Below, piece after piece: positions 23,455-31,291 of a stretch of DNA of 64,000 bases. A program made the translations under genes and the position numbers. The stretch comes from DASPWW01 sp963841715 (GTDB lineage: Bacteria; Actinomycetota; Thermoleophilia; Solirubrobacterales; 70-9): NCBI GenBank assembly GCA_963841715.1, contig CAWJDP010000002.1, positions 310,001 through 374,000 of the forward strand, in the 5' to 3' direction. The notes beneath the pieces were generated by a model. The model saw only the letters and a program-made list of their open reading frames with translations, ran no database searches and was not told the DNA's origin. Within the stretch, counting starts at the first letter, position 1. Every line of letters starts with the position of its first letter.

Positions 23455-25071
23455 GTGGCGCTCCGCGACCTCAAGCCCGTCGCCGCGGCCCGGACCTGGG
23501 CCGAGGCTCGCGGGCTCCCGAGCCTCGGCTTGGTTGTGGCGCTGATCCTCGCCGGCCTCGTCGTCGGCGCCGCCGCCGGCTTCGTGATCGCGCTCGTCCA
23601 CGCGCCGGAGGCGGCGAAGCCGCTTCGAACCGTCGGGGCCTCGTCCGAGGTGAGGCCGAAGCAGGCCGGGGCCCTCGCCGTACGCTTTCGGCCCTGGCTG
23701 CAGTTCGACAGCGGCGAGCACTGGCGGCCGCTCGACATCGACAGCCTGTTCGCGGAGAGGGACGCGAACGGCAACCCCGCTGAGCTCTTCTGCACGCGCG
23801 ACCTCGCGGGGGAGACGGTGAAGCCGTGCCGGCCGGTCGGCAGCGTCGGCGAGCTCGAGTCCGACGCGGCGCGCGCCGACGCGCTCGGCGAGAGCTCGTT
23901 CATCAACATCCCCGGGGACGGCGTCGCCGACTACTACGGCCACGACCGCTGCCGCGGCGTCGCGCGCTGCGACAACCCGCCCGACTCGGCGATCTACTAC
24001 CACGTCACGCGCGCCAACGACCGCTTCTACGTCGACTACTGGTGGTTCTTCCGCTTCAACGACTTCGACCGCCACGGCCTCCGCGCGACATGCCGCGAGC
24101 GGGCGGCGATCGAGGCGCAGGTCTGCGACGAGCACGAGGGTGACTGGGAGGGGGTGACGGTCGCCACCGCGCCCTCCGACGCTCTCGCCACCGACGACCA
24201 GCAGCTCGGCTACGTCGCCTACGCGGCGCACAAGGGGGTGCTCCGCTATGCGCAGTCGGAGCTCGGGCTCCACGACGGGACCCGCCCCGACGTCTTCGTC
24301 GCCCGCGGAAGCCACGCCTCGTACCCGAAGCCGTGCTCGCCGCACCCGTTCGGATGCACCCAGCCGACCGCGCTCGCGTTCAAGGGCCTCGTCAATCTCC
24401 CCGAGGGCCAGCGCGACGGCAAGGAGGAGTGGGACCGGAACGGCGACCAGTGCCAACCCGGCGCGGGCGGCAGCTGCCTGCAGCCGCTTCCCAGTCCCCA
24501 GGTCGATCCCAGCGCCTGGACGATCTGGAAGGGTCAGTGGGGGGACGGATGCGGCGGGATCTGCGGGCAGAAGCCGACCCTGACCTCGCCGAGCTCGCCG
24601 GGCGTCCAGGACCGCTACAAGACGCCGGGGTGCTCGACCCAGGGGACGGCGTTCGGATGCGACGGCGTCGTTGTCCGCTGCAGCGACTGGCTCGGTCCGC
24701 TCGTCGCCGCCGTCGCCTGCGATCCCGACGCGCTCGCCAAGAAGACCCCGTCGACCCCGCCTCTTCGCGTGTCGATCGACGGGCGCCACGTGGCGACCGA
24801 GACGACTCCGGGCGTCGCGCAGGTCGTCCACGACCCGATCGCCGCCGGCCACAAGGTCGCCGTCTCGGGCGCCCACGCCGGCGACCAGGTGCTGGTCCGC
24901 GCCCGGCGCGAACGCCATCTTGTCGAGGCGCGGTTCATCGTCCACCGGGCGCAGCTCGGCCGCGACGTCGTCGTCCACATCGTCCCCCACAGCCGCGGTC
25001 TGCGCCTGCGGCTTGCCCGTCGCGGGCCGGTGTCGCGAACGGTGATCAAGATCCGGCCGCCGGGCGCCTAG
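23455..25071 (+). CDS. Membrane-anchored Vps62-like protein
   Basis: The 538-residue protein from a GTG start has one N-terminal helix (about residues 22-48) and a large extracytoplasmic region. Residues about 175-310 hold Vps62-family phrases: YWWFFRFNDFDRHGL, HEGDWEGVTVATAP, YVAYAAHKG and VFVARGSHASYPKPCSPH. Many Cys (about 14) imply disulfides. A C-terminal beta-like domain (about 430-538) ends RLARRGPVSRTV. The family is found in yeast and bacteria, with no defined reaction. It closes the TldD/TldE run and its end overlaps the convergent pseudogene by 4 bases. Confidence 0.7.
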   Translation: MALRDLKPVAAARTWAEARGLPSLGLVVALILAGLVVGAAAGFVIALVHAPEAAKPLRTVGASSEVRPKQAGALAVRFRPWLQFDSGEHWRPLDIDSLFAERDANGNPAELFCTRDLAGETVKPCRPVGSVGELESDAARADALGESSFINIPGDGVADYYGHDRCRGVARCDNPPDSAIYYHVTRANDRFYVDYWWFFRFNDFDRHGLRATCRERAAIEAQVCDEHEGDWEGVTVATAPSDALATDDQQLGYVAYAAHKGVLRYAQSELGLHDGTRPDVFVARGSHASYPKPCSPHPFGCTQPTALAFKGLVNLPEGQRDGKEEWDRNGDQCQPGAGGSCLQPLPSPQVDPSAWTIWKGQWGDGCGGICGQKPTLTSPSSPGVQDRYKTPGCSTQGTAFGCDGVVVRCSDWLGPLVAAVACDPDALAKKTPSTPPLRVSIDGRHVATETTPGVAQVVHDPIAAGHKVAVSGAHAGDQVLVRARRERHLVEARFIVHRAQLGRDVVVHIVPHSRGLRLRLARRGPVSRTVIKIRPPGA

Positions 25072-25670
25072 CCTGGCGGCTCGCGCCACGCCTCGAGCAG
25101 CTCGTCGTCGCGGACGCGCCGCAGGGCTCTGGCGGGAGTGCCCGCGACGACGGTCCGCGCCGGTACGTCCTCGCGCACGAGTGAGGCCGCTCCGACCACC
25201 GCCTCCTCGCCGATCTCCGCCGGCGGGAGAACGATCGCGCCCGTGGCGGACGATCGGCGCGTCGAGCGCAAGCGCGCGCACCCGCTCCGCGACCAGGTCC
25301 GAGGCGACGACAACCGCCGCGGTGACGCCCGGGAGGAGGACCGGGAGTGATGGTCGTAGATCGGCGAGTGAACGAAGTGAACGAGCCTCGCGCCGGGATA
25401 GCGCTCCGCGAGCGCGGCACCGGTGATCGCGTCGTTGGCGAGCACGGCGTCGCATTCGTCGGGCAACTCGTGCGGCTCGCGCGCGACGCGGACCCCGCCG
25501 CGCTCCACGTGCCCGGCCCACGGGCCGATCTCCTCCGCCGCCATGACCGCGTCGTGCCCGAGCCCGCTGGAGCTCACGCGTGACCGTCGCGACGTAGGTC
25601 TCGGTGCCCGCCGCCAGGGAGAAGGAATGCACGCCGACAACGACTTTCTTACAAACTCCGGTCCAGGGTA
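25068..25670 (-). pseudogene. Wrecked GT4 glycosyltransferase joined to an acyltransferase tail
   Basis: On the minus strand KVVVGVHSFSLAAGTETYVA, then (other frame) GHDAVMAAEEIGPWAGHVE and LVHFVHSPIYDH, then (first frame again) PVLLPGVTAAVVVASDLVAE with ALALDAPIVR are the N-terminal half of a GT4 glycosyltransferase with frameshifts near 25583 and 25352. Directly after, GAIVLPPAEIGEEAVVGAAS and VPARTVVAGTPARALRRV are the end of a left-handed beta-helix (hexapeptide) acetyltransferase. The C-terminal half of the first and N-terminal half of the second are missing, so a deletion joined two genes, probably of an exopolysaccharide locus. Confidence 0.75.
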
Positions 25671-25726
25671 TCCCCGGGCGCACTTCGGCATTCGGGGGCG
25701 CCCGTTACGGTATTCGCGTGGCGGCG

Positions 25727-26116
25727 ATGAAGAGCGATGCGTTTCGAGCCGCGGTCGAGGCAGAGCGCTTCGACGCGGCCGACGACCTGTTCACCGAGGA
25801 CGTCGTCTTCCGGAGCCCCGTCGTCTACAAGCCGTACGAGGGCCGCGACGCGCTCCGCCTCCTGCTCGGCGCCGTCGGCCGCGTGTTCGAGAACTTTCGC
25901 TACCTGTCCCAGGTCGAGACGGGCGACACTGCGGTGCTCGTGTTCGAGGCGCGGGTGGGCGACCGCAGCCTCAACGGCGTCGACGTCCTGACCTTCGCCC
26001 CCGACGGCCGGATCGCCGAGATGATGGTGATGGTGCGTCCGATGAGCGGGATCAACGCGCTCGCCGAGGCGATGGCCCGAGAGCTCGAGGGCGCGGGCGC
26101 CGCCGGGGCGCCCTGA
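25727..26116 (+). CDS. NTF2-like/SnoaL-fold protein
   Basis: The ATG at 25727 gives 129 residues (an in-frame GTG at 25718 would add three). The sequence MKSDAFRAAVEAERFDAADD, then VVFRSPVVYKPYEGRDALRLLLGAVGRVFENF and GDRSLNGVDVLTFAPDGRIAEMMVMVRPMSG is a standard NTF2-like fold with the pocket-lining Arg/Asp positions filled. It is divergent from the pseudogene and unrelated to it. Function unknown; it could bind a small hydrophobic ligand. Confidence 0.75.
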   Translation: MKSDAFRAAVEAERFDAADDLFTEDVVFRSPVVYKPYEGRDALRLLLGAVGRVFENFRYLSQVETGDTAVLVFEARVGDRSLNGVDVLTFAPDGRIAEMMVMVRPMSGINALAEAMARELEGAGAAGAP

Positions 26117-26185
26117 GCTCGATCGCCGTGGGATCAATCATCTAGGCTGCGCGCCGCGATCGCCATCGAGATCAACAGAGTCGGC

Positions 26186-27052
26186 GTGCTCGGATGCGGC
26201 CTGATGGGCCACGGGATAACGCAGATCTGCGCCCAGGCCGGGTGGGATGTTGTCGTCCGCGAGGTTGACCAGCAGAAGCTGGACAGCGGGATCGGGAAGA
26301 TCGAGAAGCAGCTCGGCCGGTCGGTCGAGAAGGGCAAGCTCGAGCAGTCCGACGCCGACGCAATCCGCGGCCGGATCACCCCGACGCTCGACTACTCCGA
26401 CCTCGCCGGCTCCGACCTCGTGATCGAGGCGATCACCGAGGACCTCGACCTCAAGCTCGAGATGTGGAAGCAGGTCGACGGGGTCCTCGACGGCGACGGC
26501 GCGGTGCTCGCGACCAACACCTCCTCGCTCCCGGTCGTCAACCAGGCCGTCGCGACGTCGAACCCGGACCGCTTCATCGGGCTTCACTTCTTCAACCCCG
26601 CACAGGTGATGCCGCTGCTCGAGGTGGTGCAGACGGTGACGACCGGCGACGATGCGCTGCAGACCGGGTTCGAAGTCGGTGAGATGCTCGGCAAGACGAC
26701 CGTGCACGCGAAGGACAAGACCGGCTTCATCGTCAACAGGCTGCTCGTGCCGTACATGCTCGACGCGATCCGTGCCTACGAGGAGGGAGTCGGCTCGATC
26801 GAGCAGATCGACATCGCGATGAAGGCGGGGGCGAACCACCCGATGGGACCGCTTGCGCTGCTCGATTTCGTCGGCCTCGACACCACGAACTCGATCGCGG
26901 GCGTGATGTACGACGAGTACCGCGAGCGCCGGTTCGCCGCGCCACCGTTGTTGCGGAAGATGGTTGCCGCCGGCCTCTATGGCCGCAAATCAGGTAAAGG
27001 TTTCTACGATTACTCTGGTGAGAAACCGGTGCCCAGCGAGCTCGGGCTCTAA
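26186..27052 (+). CDS. 3-hydroxybutyryl-CoA dehydrogenase-type enzyme
   Basis: The frame carries the NAD-binding GCGLMGHGI, IEAITEDLDLKLEMWKQVD, ATNTSSLPV, FIGLHFFNPAQVMPLLEVV (catalytic His), KDKTGFIVNRLLVPYMLDA and NHPMGPLALLDFVGLD, all standard for 3-hydroxyacyl-CoA dehydrogenases of about 285 residues. The first usual start codon, GTG 26186, falls inside the first beta strand. Homology continues upstream as AIEINRVGV, where only ATC (26159) or CTG (26147) could start. Either an unusual start codon is used or a start ATG was lost. It works in butyrate/PHB or fatty-acid metabolism. Confidence 0.88.
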   Translation: MLGCGLMGHGITQICAQAGWDVVVREVDQQKLDSGIGKIEKQLGRSVEKGKLEQSDADAIRGRITPTLDYSDLAGSDLVIEAITEDLDLKLEMWKQVDGVLDGDGAVLATNTSSLPVVNQAVATSNPDRFIGLHFFNPAQVMPLLEVVQTVTTGDDALQTGFEVGEMLGKTTVHAKDKTGFIVNRLLVPYMLDAIRAYEEGVGSIEQIDIAMKAGANHPMGPLALLDFVGLDTTNSIAGVMYDEYRERRFAAPPLLRKMVAAGLYGRKSGKGFYDYSGEKPVPSELGL

Positions 27053-27099
27053 GCCGGTGAACCGAGGCGCCTGAAGCGTCGCTACCGAGAGAAGGCAAC

Positions 27100-27927
27100 G
27101 TGCAGCAGGACAGCATCGAGCGGATTCGGAGCGCCACCTTCGCGATCGCCCGCAAGGGCTACGACAAGCGCGAGGTCGAGCGCTTTCTCCAGAAGCTCGC
27201 CGACTGGCTCGAGGCCGGAGGCGGCGATCAGGCTCGCTCCGACCTTGTCAAGCGCGAGCTCGAGCGTGTCGGCGAGAGGACTGCCGGCATCCTCTCCCAG
27301 GCCGAAGACAGCGCCGAGCAGCTCCGGGCCGAGGCCGAGACCGAGGCGAGCTCGACGCTGAACCGCGCCCGCGAGCAGTCCGCGTCGACTCGCAAGTCCG
27401 CGGACGAGTACGCGAGCCGGATTCGCGGCGAGGCCGACAAGTACGCGCAGAAGACGCGCGGAGAGGCCGACACGAGCGCTAAGGAAACGATGGCGCGCGC
27501 CGCCCAGGAGGCGCGCCAGGGCCTCTCCGATGCGCAGAGCAAGGCGCAGCGGATCATCGAGGAGGGCAACAAGCGCCGCGAGGACATCGAGTCGGTGATC
27601 TCCGATCTGATCCGGCGCCGGGACGGCGTCGCCGGCGAAGTCGACCGGCTCGCGTCCGAGCTCCGCGCCGCGGTCAACGCCCACACTCCGGGCCCCGGCG
27701 AGGAGGACCCCTACAAGGTTCCCGACGATCTCGACACCGGGTCGCGCCCCGCGGCGCAGCGACGCGCGGCGGGGACGGGCGCCGCAGCCGACGCGAGCCC
27801 GGAACCGGACACCGACACCGGAACCTCGAAGGCCGCTCCCGCCGAGGAGGGCGCGAAGCGGTCGAAGCCGCGCACTCCCCAGCAGCGCCGCAGGCGCCGC
27901 TCGGGCGGGGAGCAGGTAAAGGCCTAG
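27100..27927 (+). CDS. DivIVA-domain coiled-coil protein
   Basis: The 275-residue protein from GTG 27100 (GAGAGAAGG upstream) opens with SIERIRSATFAIARKGYDKREVERFLQKLADWLE, the DivIVA membrane-curvature-sensing N-terminus, followed by a long Glu/Ala/Arg coiled coil (about residues 45-200, ERTAGILSQAEDSAEQLRAEAE) and a Pro/Ala/Lys-rich tail ending TPQQRRRRRS. DivIVA proteins mark poles and septa and organise wall growth in actinobacteria. The gene is between metabolic genes here, without fts genes near. Confidence 0.85.
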   Translation: MQQDSIERIRSATFAIARKGYDKREVERFLQKLADWLEAGGGDQARSDLVKRELERVGERTAGILSQAEDSAEQLRAEAETEASSTLNRAREQSASTRKSADEYASRIRGEADKYAQKTRGEADTSAKETMARAAQEARQGLSDAQSKAQRIIEEGNKRREDIESVISDLIRRRDGVAGEVDRLASELRAAVNAHTPGPGEEDPYKVPDDLDTGSRPAAQRRAAGTGAAADASPEPDTDTGTSKAAPAEEGAKRSKPRTPQQRRRRRSGGEQVKA

Positions 27928-27952
27928 GCACGGCCGCCGCCCCGCCCAGCCG

Positions 27953-29518
27953 ATGAGTCCCGAGTCTCGAGGCTCGGCGGCCTCCCAGGGCGCGAAGGCC
28001 GAGATCTCGGAGGCGATCGAGGCCGCTCTCGGGGGAGGCCCCGAGCGGCACCATCGCAAGACCGCGGAGCAGGGCAAGCTGCCGGTTCGCGATCGCGTTG
28101 CGCTGCTCGTCGACCCCGAGTCGTTCGCCGAGGAGGCGCTGCTCGCGAATTGGGACAGCGAGGGCCTCGGGGCAGACGGCGTCGTCACGGGGCTGGCCCT
28201 GATCGGCGGCCGGCCCGCGGCGCTGATGGCCAACGACCCGACCGTGAAGGCCGGTTCGTGGGGCCCGAAGACGGTCGAGAAGATCCTTCGGATTCAGGAG
28301 CGCGCGCTGGCGCTCTCGGTGCCGATGCTCTATCTCGTCGACTCGGCCGGCGCGCGGATCACCGACCAGGTGCAGATGTTCCCGGGTCGGCGCGGGGCCG
28401 GGCACATCTTCCACAACGAGGTGCGGCTGTCGGGCAAGGTCCCGCAGATCTGCATCCTGTTTGGGCCAAGCGCGGCCGGTGGCGCATACATACCTGCGTT
28501 CTGCGACATCGTGATCATGCGCGAGGGGAACGCGTCGATGTACCTCGGCTCGCCGCGGATGGCCGAGATGGTGATCGGCGAGAAGGTGACGCTCGAGGAG
28601 ATGGGCGGCGCGCGCATGCACACGTCGGTCTCGGGGTGCGGGCACATGCTCGTGAAGACGGACGAAGAGGGGATCGAGCTCGCCCGCCGTTATCTCTCCT
28701 ACATGCCTTCGAACTGGACCGAGCCGGCGCCGGCCTCGCCGCCCAGTGATCCCGCGGCGGGCGAGCGCACGCCGTCGGAGATCGTCCCCGATGACGAGAA
28801 CTCGCCGTTCGACGTCAAGGAGCTGATCGCATCGCTCCTCGACGCGGACTCGTTCTGCGAGGTCCACGACCGCTGGGCGAAGGAGGTCGTCGTCGGCTAC
28901 GCGCGCCTCGACGGGCGCGTGATCGGGATCGTCGCCAATCAGCCGAAGTTCAAGGGCGGCGTCCTGTTCGTCGACTCGGCCGACAAGGCGGCGCGGTTCA
29001 TCTGGACATGCAACGCGTTCAACGTCCCGCTGCTCTTCCTCGCCGACGTGCCCGGGTTCATGATCGGCACGAAGGTCGAGCGCGAGGGCATCATCCGCCA
29101 CGGGGCGAAGATGATCAGCGCGGTCTCGGAGGCGACGGTGCCGAAGATCTCGGTCATCGTCCGCAAGGCTTACGGCGCCGGGCTCTACGCGATGGCCGGT
29201 CCGGCATTCGAGCCCGACAGCTGCATCGCGCTGCCGAGCGCGTCGATCGCGGTCATGGGGCCCGAGGCGGCGATCAACGCCGTGTTCTTCAACCAGATCC
29301 AGGAGATCGAGGACCCGGAAGAGCGCGCGGAGTTCGTCGACCGCAAGCGGACCGAGTACGCGGAGGACATCGACATCCTTCACCTCGCCTCGGAGCTCGT
29401 CGTCGACGCCGTCGTCGAGCCGGACCGGCTGCGCGCAGAGCTCGTGCGCCGCTACGCGCTCGCCGAGGGCAAGGACCGCTGCTTCTCCGAGCGCCGGAAT
29501 CCGATCACACCCGCGTAA
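27953..29518 (+). CDS. Acyl-CoA carboxylase carboxyltransferase (beta) subunit
   Basis: The 521-residue protein has both crotonase-like halves of a propionyl/acetyl-CoA carboxylase beta chain. The N-half contains PMLYLVDSAGARITDQVQMFPGR and ILFGPSAAGGAYIPAFCDIV with GSPRMAEMVIGEKVT; the C-half has IGIVANQPKFKGGVLFVDSADK, LFLADVPGFMIGTKVEREGI and RKAYGAGLYAMAGPAF. It transfers CO2 from biotin to an acyl-CoA, feeding fatty-acid or methylmalonyl pathways. The biotin carboxylase subunit is not adjacent. It follows the DivIVA gene by 25 bases. Confidence 0.93.
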   Translation: MSPESRGSAASQGAKAEISEAIEAALGGGPERHHRKTAEQGKLPVRDRVALLVDPESFAEEALLANWDSEGLGADGVVTGLALIGGRPAALMANDPTVKAGSWGPKTVEKILRIQERALALSVPMLYLVDSAGARITDQVQMFPGRRGAGHIFHNEVRLSGKVPQICILFGPSAAGGAYIPAFCDIVIMREGNASMYLGSPRMAEMVIGEKVTLEEMGGARMHTSVSGCGHMLVKTDEEGIELARRYLSYMPSNWTEPAPASPPSDPAAGERTPSEIVPDDENSPFDVKELIASLLDADSFCEVHDRWAKEVVVGYARLDGRVIGIVANQPKFKGGVLFVDSADKAARFIWTCNAFNVPLLFLADVPGFMIGTKVEREGIIRHGAKMISAVSEATVPKISVIVRKAYGAGLYAMAGPAFEPDSCIALPSASIAVMGPEAAINAVFFNQIQEIEDPEERAEFVDRKRTEYAEDIDILHLASELVVDAVVEPDRLRAELVRRYALAEGKDRCFSERRNPITPA

Positions 29519-29539
29519 ACGAGTGCAGGGGGATCCGAG

Positions 29540-30073
29540 ATGGGCAAGCTGATCGCGTCGGCGCAGGCAACCCTCGACGGCGTGGTTGACCCCGTCGCCG
29601 AGTGGGTGCAGCCGGGCGGGGATCACGGCGAGTATTCATTCGAGCGCCAAGCGAGATCCGCCGGGCTGGTCCTCGGTCGCAAGACCTACGAGGGGCTGGC
29701 GGGCTACTGGCCGAGCCAGTCGGGCAAGTGGGCGGACATGATCAACCTGATGCCGAAGCACGTCGGTTCCAGGACCCTCTCAGGGACCCTCGAGTGGAAC
29801 GCGACCGTGCTCGACGGCGCCCTCGAGGAATCGATCCCGAAGCTGAAGGACGAGGTCGACGGTGACCTGTTCATGCACGGGAGCGGCGAGTTCGCGTACG
29901 CCCTCGCGGAGAAGGGCCTGGTCGATGAGTTCGAGGTCTACGTGAATCCCCTCGTGTGGGGGGAGGGCAACGTCCATGTGCTCGGCGACCGCGGCACGGT
30001 GCGACTCGAGCTCGACGACGTGAAGCGGTTCGACTCCGGCGTCGTGCTGCTCACTTACCGCGCGGCGCCGTAG
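29540..30073 (+). CDS. Dihydrofolate-reductase-family protein (RibD C-terminal type)
   Basis: The 177-residue protein begins MGKLIASAQATLDGVVDP, has LVLGRKTYEGLAGYWPSQSG, a beta turn at TLEWNATVLDG and LFMHGSGEFAYALAEKGLVDEFEVYVNPLVWGEG, the layout of YyaP/YwjB-like NADPH-binding reductases related to the RibD C-terminal domain. These differ from true folA DHFR by lacking its folate-site residues; the substrate is not known. GAGATGG-type spacing from GGGGGATCC gives the ribosome site. A homologue lies at 46164. Confidence 0.82.
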   Translation: MGKLIASAQATLDGVVDPVAEWVQPGGDHGEYSFERQARSAGLVLGRKTYEGLAGYWPSQSGKWADMINLMPKHVGSRTLSGTLEWNATVLDGALEESIPKLKDEVDGDLFMHGSGEFAYALAEKGLVDEFEVYVNPLVWGEGNVHVLGDRGTVRLELDDVKRFDSGVVLLTYRAAP

Positions 30074-30079
30074 CCCGAG

Positions 30080-30093
30080 CGGCGGAAACGCCG
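30080..30093. terminator. Short CGGCG-GAAA-CGCCG hairpin between convergent genes
   Basis: CGGCG (30080-30084) pairs with CGCCG (30089-30093) across a stable GAAA tetraloop, in the 21-base gap between two convergent genes. It may serve both strands. No T-run follows. Confidence 0.3.
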
Positions 30094-30094
30094 A

Positions 30095-31123
30095 TCACGC
30101 CTGCTTGAACGCGCGCTCCTCCTCGCGGCGCTCGACCTCGGAGGTCGCCGGCATGACGTCGGGTCGTCCCCGCATCGCCTCGCGCCAGTGCGTTGGGGCC
30201 GGCGTCCGTCCGTTGCCGCGGCGCGGCGAGGGCATCGGGCTGACGCCGGCCCAGCCGGGGCGCTCGCGCGCCCGCTCGATCGACTTGTCGAGATAGTCCT
30301 GCACGATCGTCAGGCCCTCGAGCCCGGGCACATCGGCGATCGTTTCGTCGATTCCGCGCACGTGCTCGAAGCCCTCGGGGCTGTCGGCGAACAGGTAGAG
30401 GCCGAGCGCGTCGACCTCCTCCTCGGTCTTGACGCCGGCGCCGACCGGGGTCCAGAGGTTCTTCAGCACCCAGCGGACCATCCGCCGCGCGGCGCGGCTG
30501 CGCTCCATCCGCGCCTTCGCCTGGGCGCGGTAGAAGGCAAAGTGGCGCCGCTCGTCCTGGATCACGGTGCGCAGCAGCTGGTGCAGGACGGGATGGCTCG
30601 AGCGGCGGATCAACGCGTAGTAGCCGGTCAGCGTGCTGAGCTCATTCACCGCGCCCCACATCATGTGGATCGCGATGAAGTTCTTCGTCAGCTGCGAGCC
30701 GATCATCGTCGGCACGATCCCGAGCCCGTTTCCGACGCCGATCGAGACGCGCAGGTCGCGCCAGCGGTTGCCGCGCGTGGGCAGCGGGCTCGAGCCGTCG
30801 GGAAGGCGCGGCTCGATTGGCTCCTCGATCCCGTACAGGCGCAGGAAATCCGAGAACGCCTCGCCGTGCCAGAGCTCCTCGTAGACCCAGCACGAGAGAA
30901 ACGCGGTGATCTGGGGGTTGGCCGCCGCCGGGGTGGCGAGCAGGTCGCGCAGGTAGATCACCGTGTGCGCCTCGATGTCCATCATGTAGTGCATGCACAT
31001 CACGTCCCCATCCGTGAGCTCGTGGTTGGGGATCGCGTCCCAGTCGATCCCGCTGAGGTCGACCTTCTTCGAGTTGCGCAGGTAGCGGTCGAGGTCGAAT
31101 TCGATGACTGCCCGCTCGCTCAT
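30095..31123 (-). CDS. Ferritin-like diiron protein, acyl-desaturase type
   Basis: The 342-residue protein has metal-ligand motifs of di-iron four-helix carboxylate proteins: DIEAHTVIY (about 50), VYEELWHGEAF (EExxH, about 82-86), ELSTLTGYYAL (about 164) and VIQDERRHFAFY (DExxH, about 190-194). This matches soluble acyl-ACP desaturase/ferritin-like oxygenases using Fe and O2. The region beyond 250 is charged and extra to the fold. GGAGAGGGG precedes the ATG. Substrate may be an acyl chain, but an AurF-like N-oxygenase role cannot be excluded. Confidence 0.75.
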   Translation of the reverse strand: MSERAVIEFDLDRYLRNSKKVDLSGIDWDAIPNHELTDGDVMCMHYMMDIEAHTVIYLRDLLATPAAANPQITAFLSCWVYEELWHGEAFSDFLRLYGIEEPIEPRLPDGSSPLPTRGNRWRDLRVSIGVGNGLGIVPTMIGSQLTKNFIAIHMMWGAVNELSTLTGYYALIRRSSHPVLHQLLRTVIQDERRHFAFYRAQAKARMERSRAARRMVRWVLKNLWTPVGAGVKTEEEVDALGLYLFADSPEGFEHVRGIDETIADVPGLEGLTIVQDYLDKSIERARERPGWAGVSPMPSPRRGNGRTPAPTHWREAMRGRPDVMPATSEVERREEERAFKQA

Positions 31124-31291
31124 CGCCCCTCTCCTGGTCGGCTCGTGATCGCGTTTTCGGGCGCTCTCTGCGTCTCAGCGCCGCCCGGACCAATCTACGC
31201 AAAAGACCGCGTACCGGTTCAGTGATTGGACGGGCTCATTTGGTCCGCCCGGGGGCGGCTGCTCGGTCGCATGAACGCATGAGACGGTTCC

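Noticed and set aside
22924..25683. Open minus-strand frame of about 900 codons across tldE and the Vps62-like gene
   Set aside because: Antisense of clear genes in nearly all its length. Only its first 30 codons (25683-25590) match a glycosyltransferase start, which is covered by the pseudogene call.
31124..31291. CCAAT/ATTGG inverted repeat in the gap before the diiron gene
   Set aside because: Only five-base arms about 30 bases apart; too weak to call an operator.
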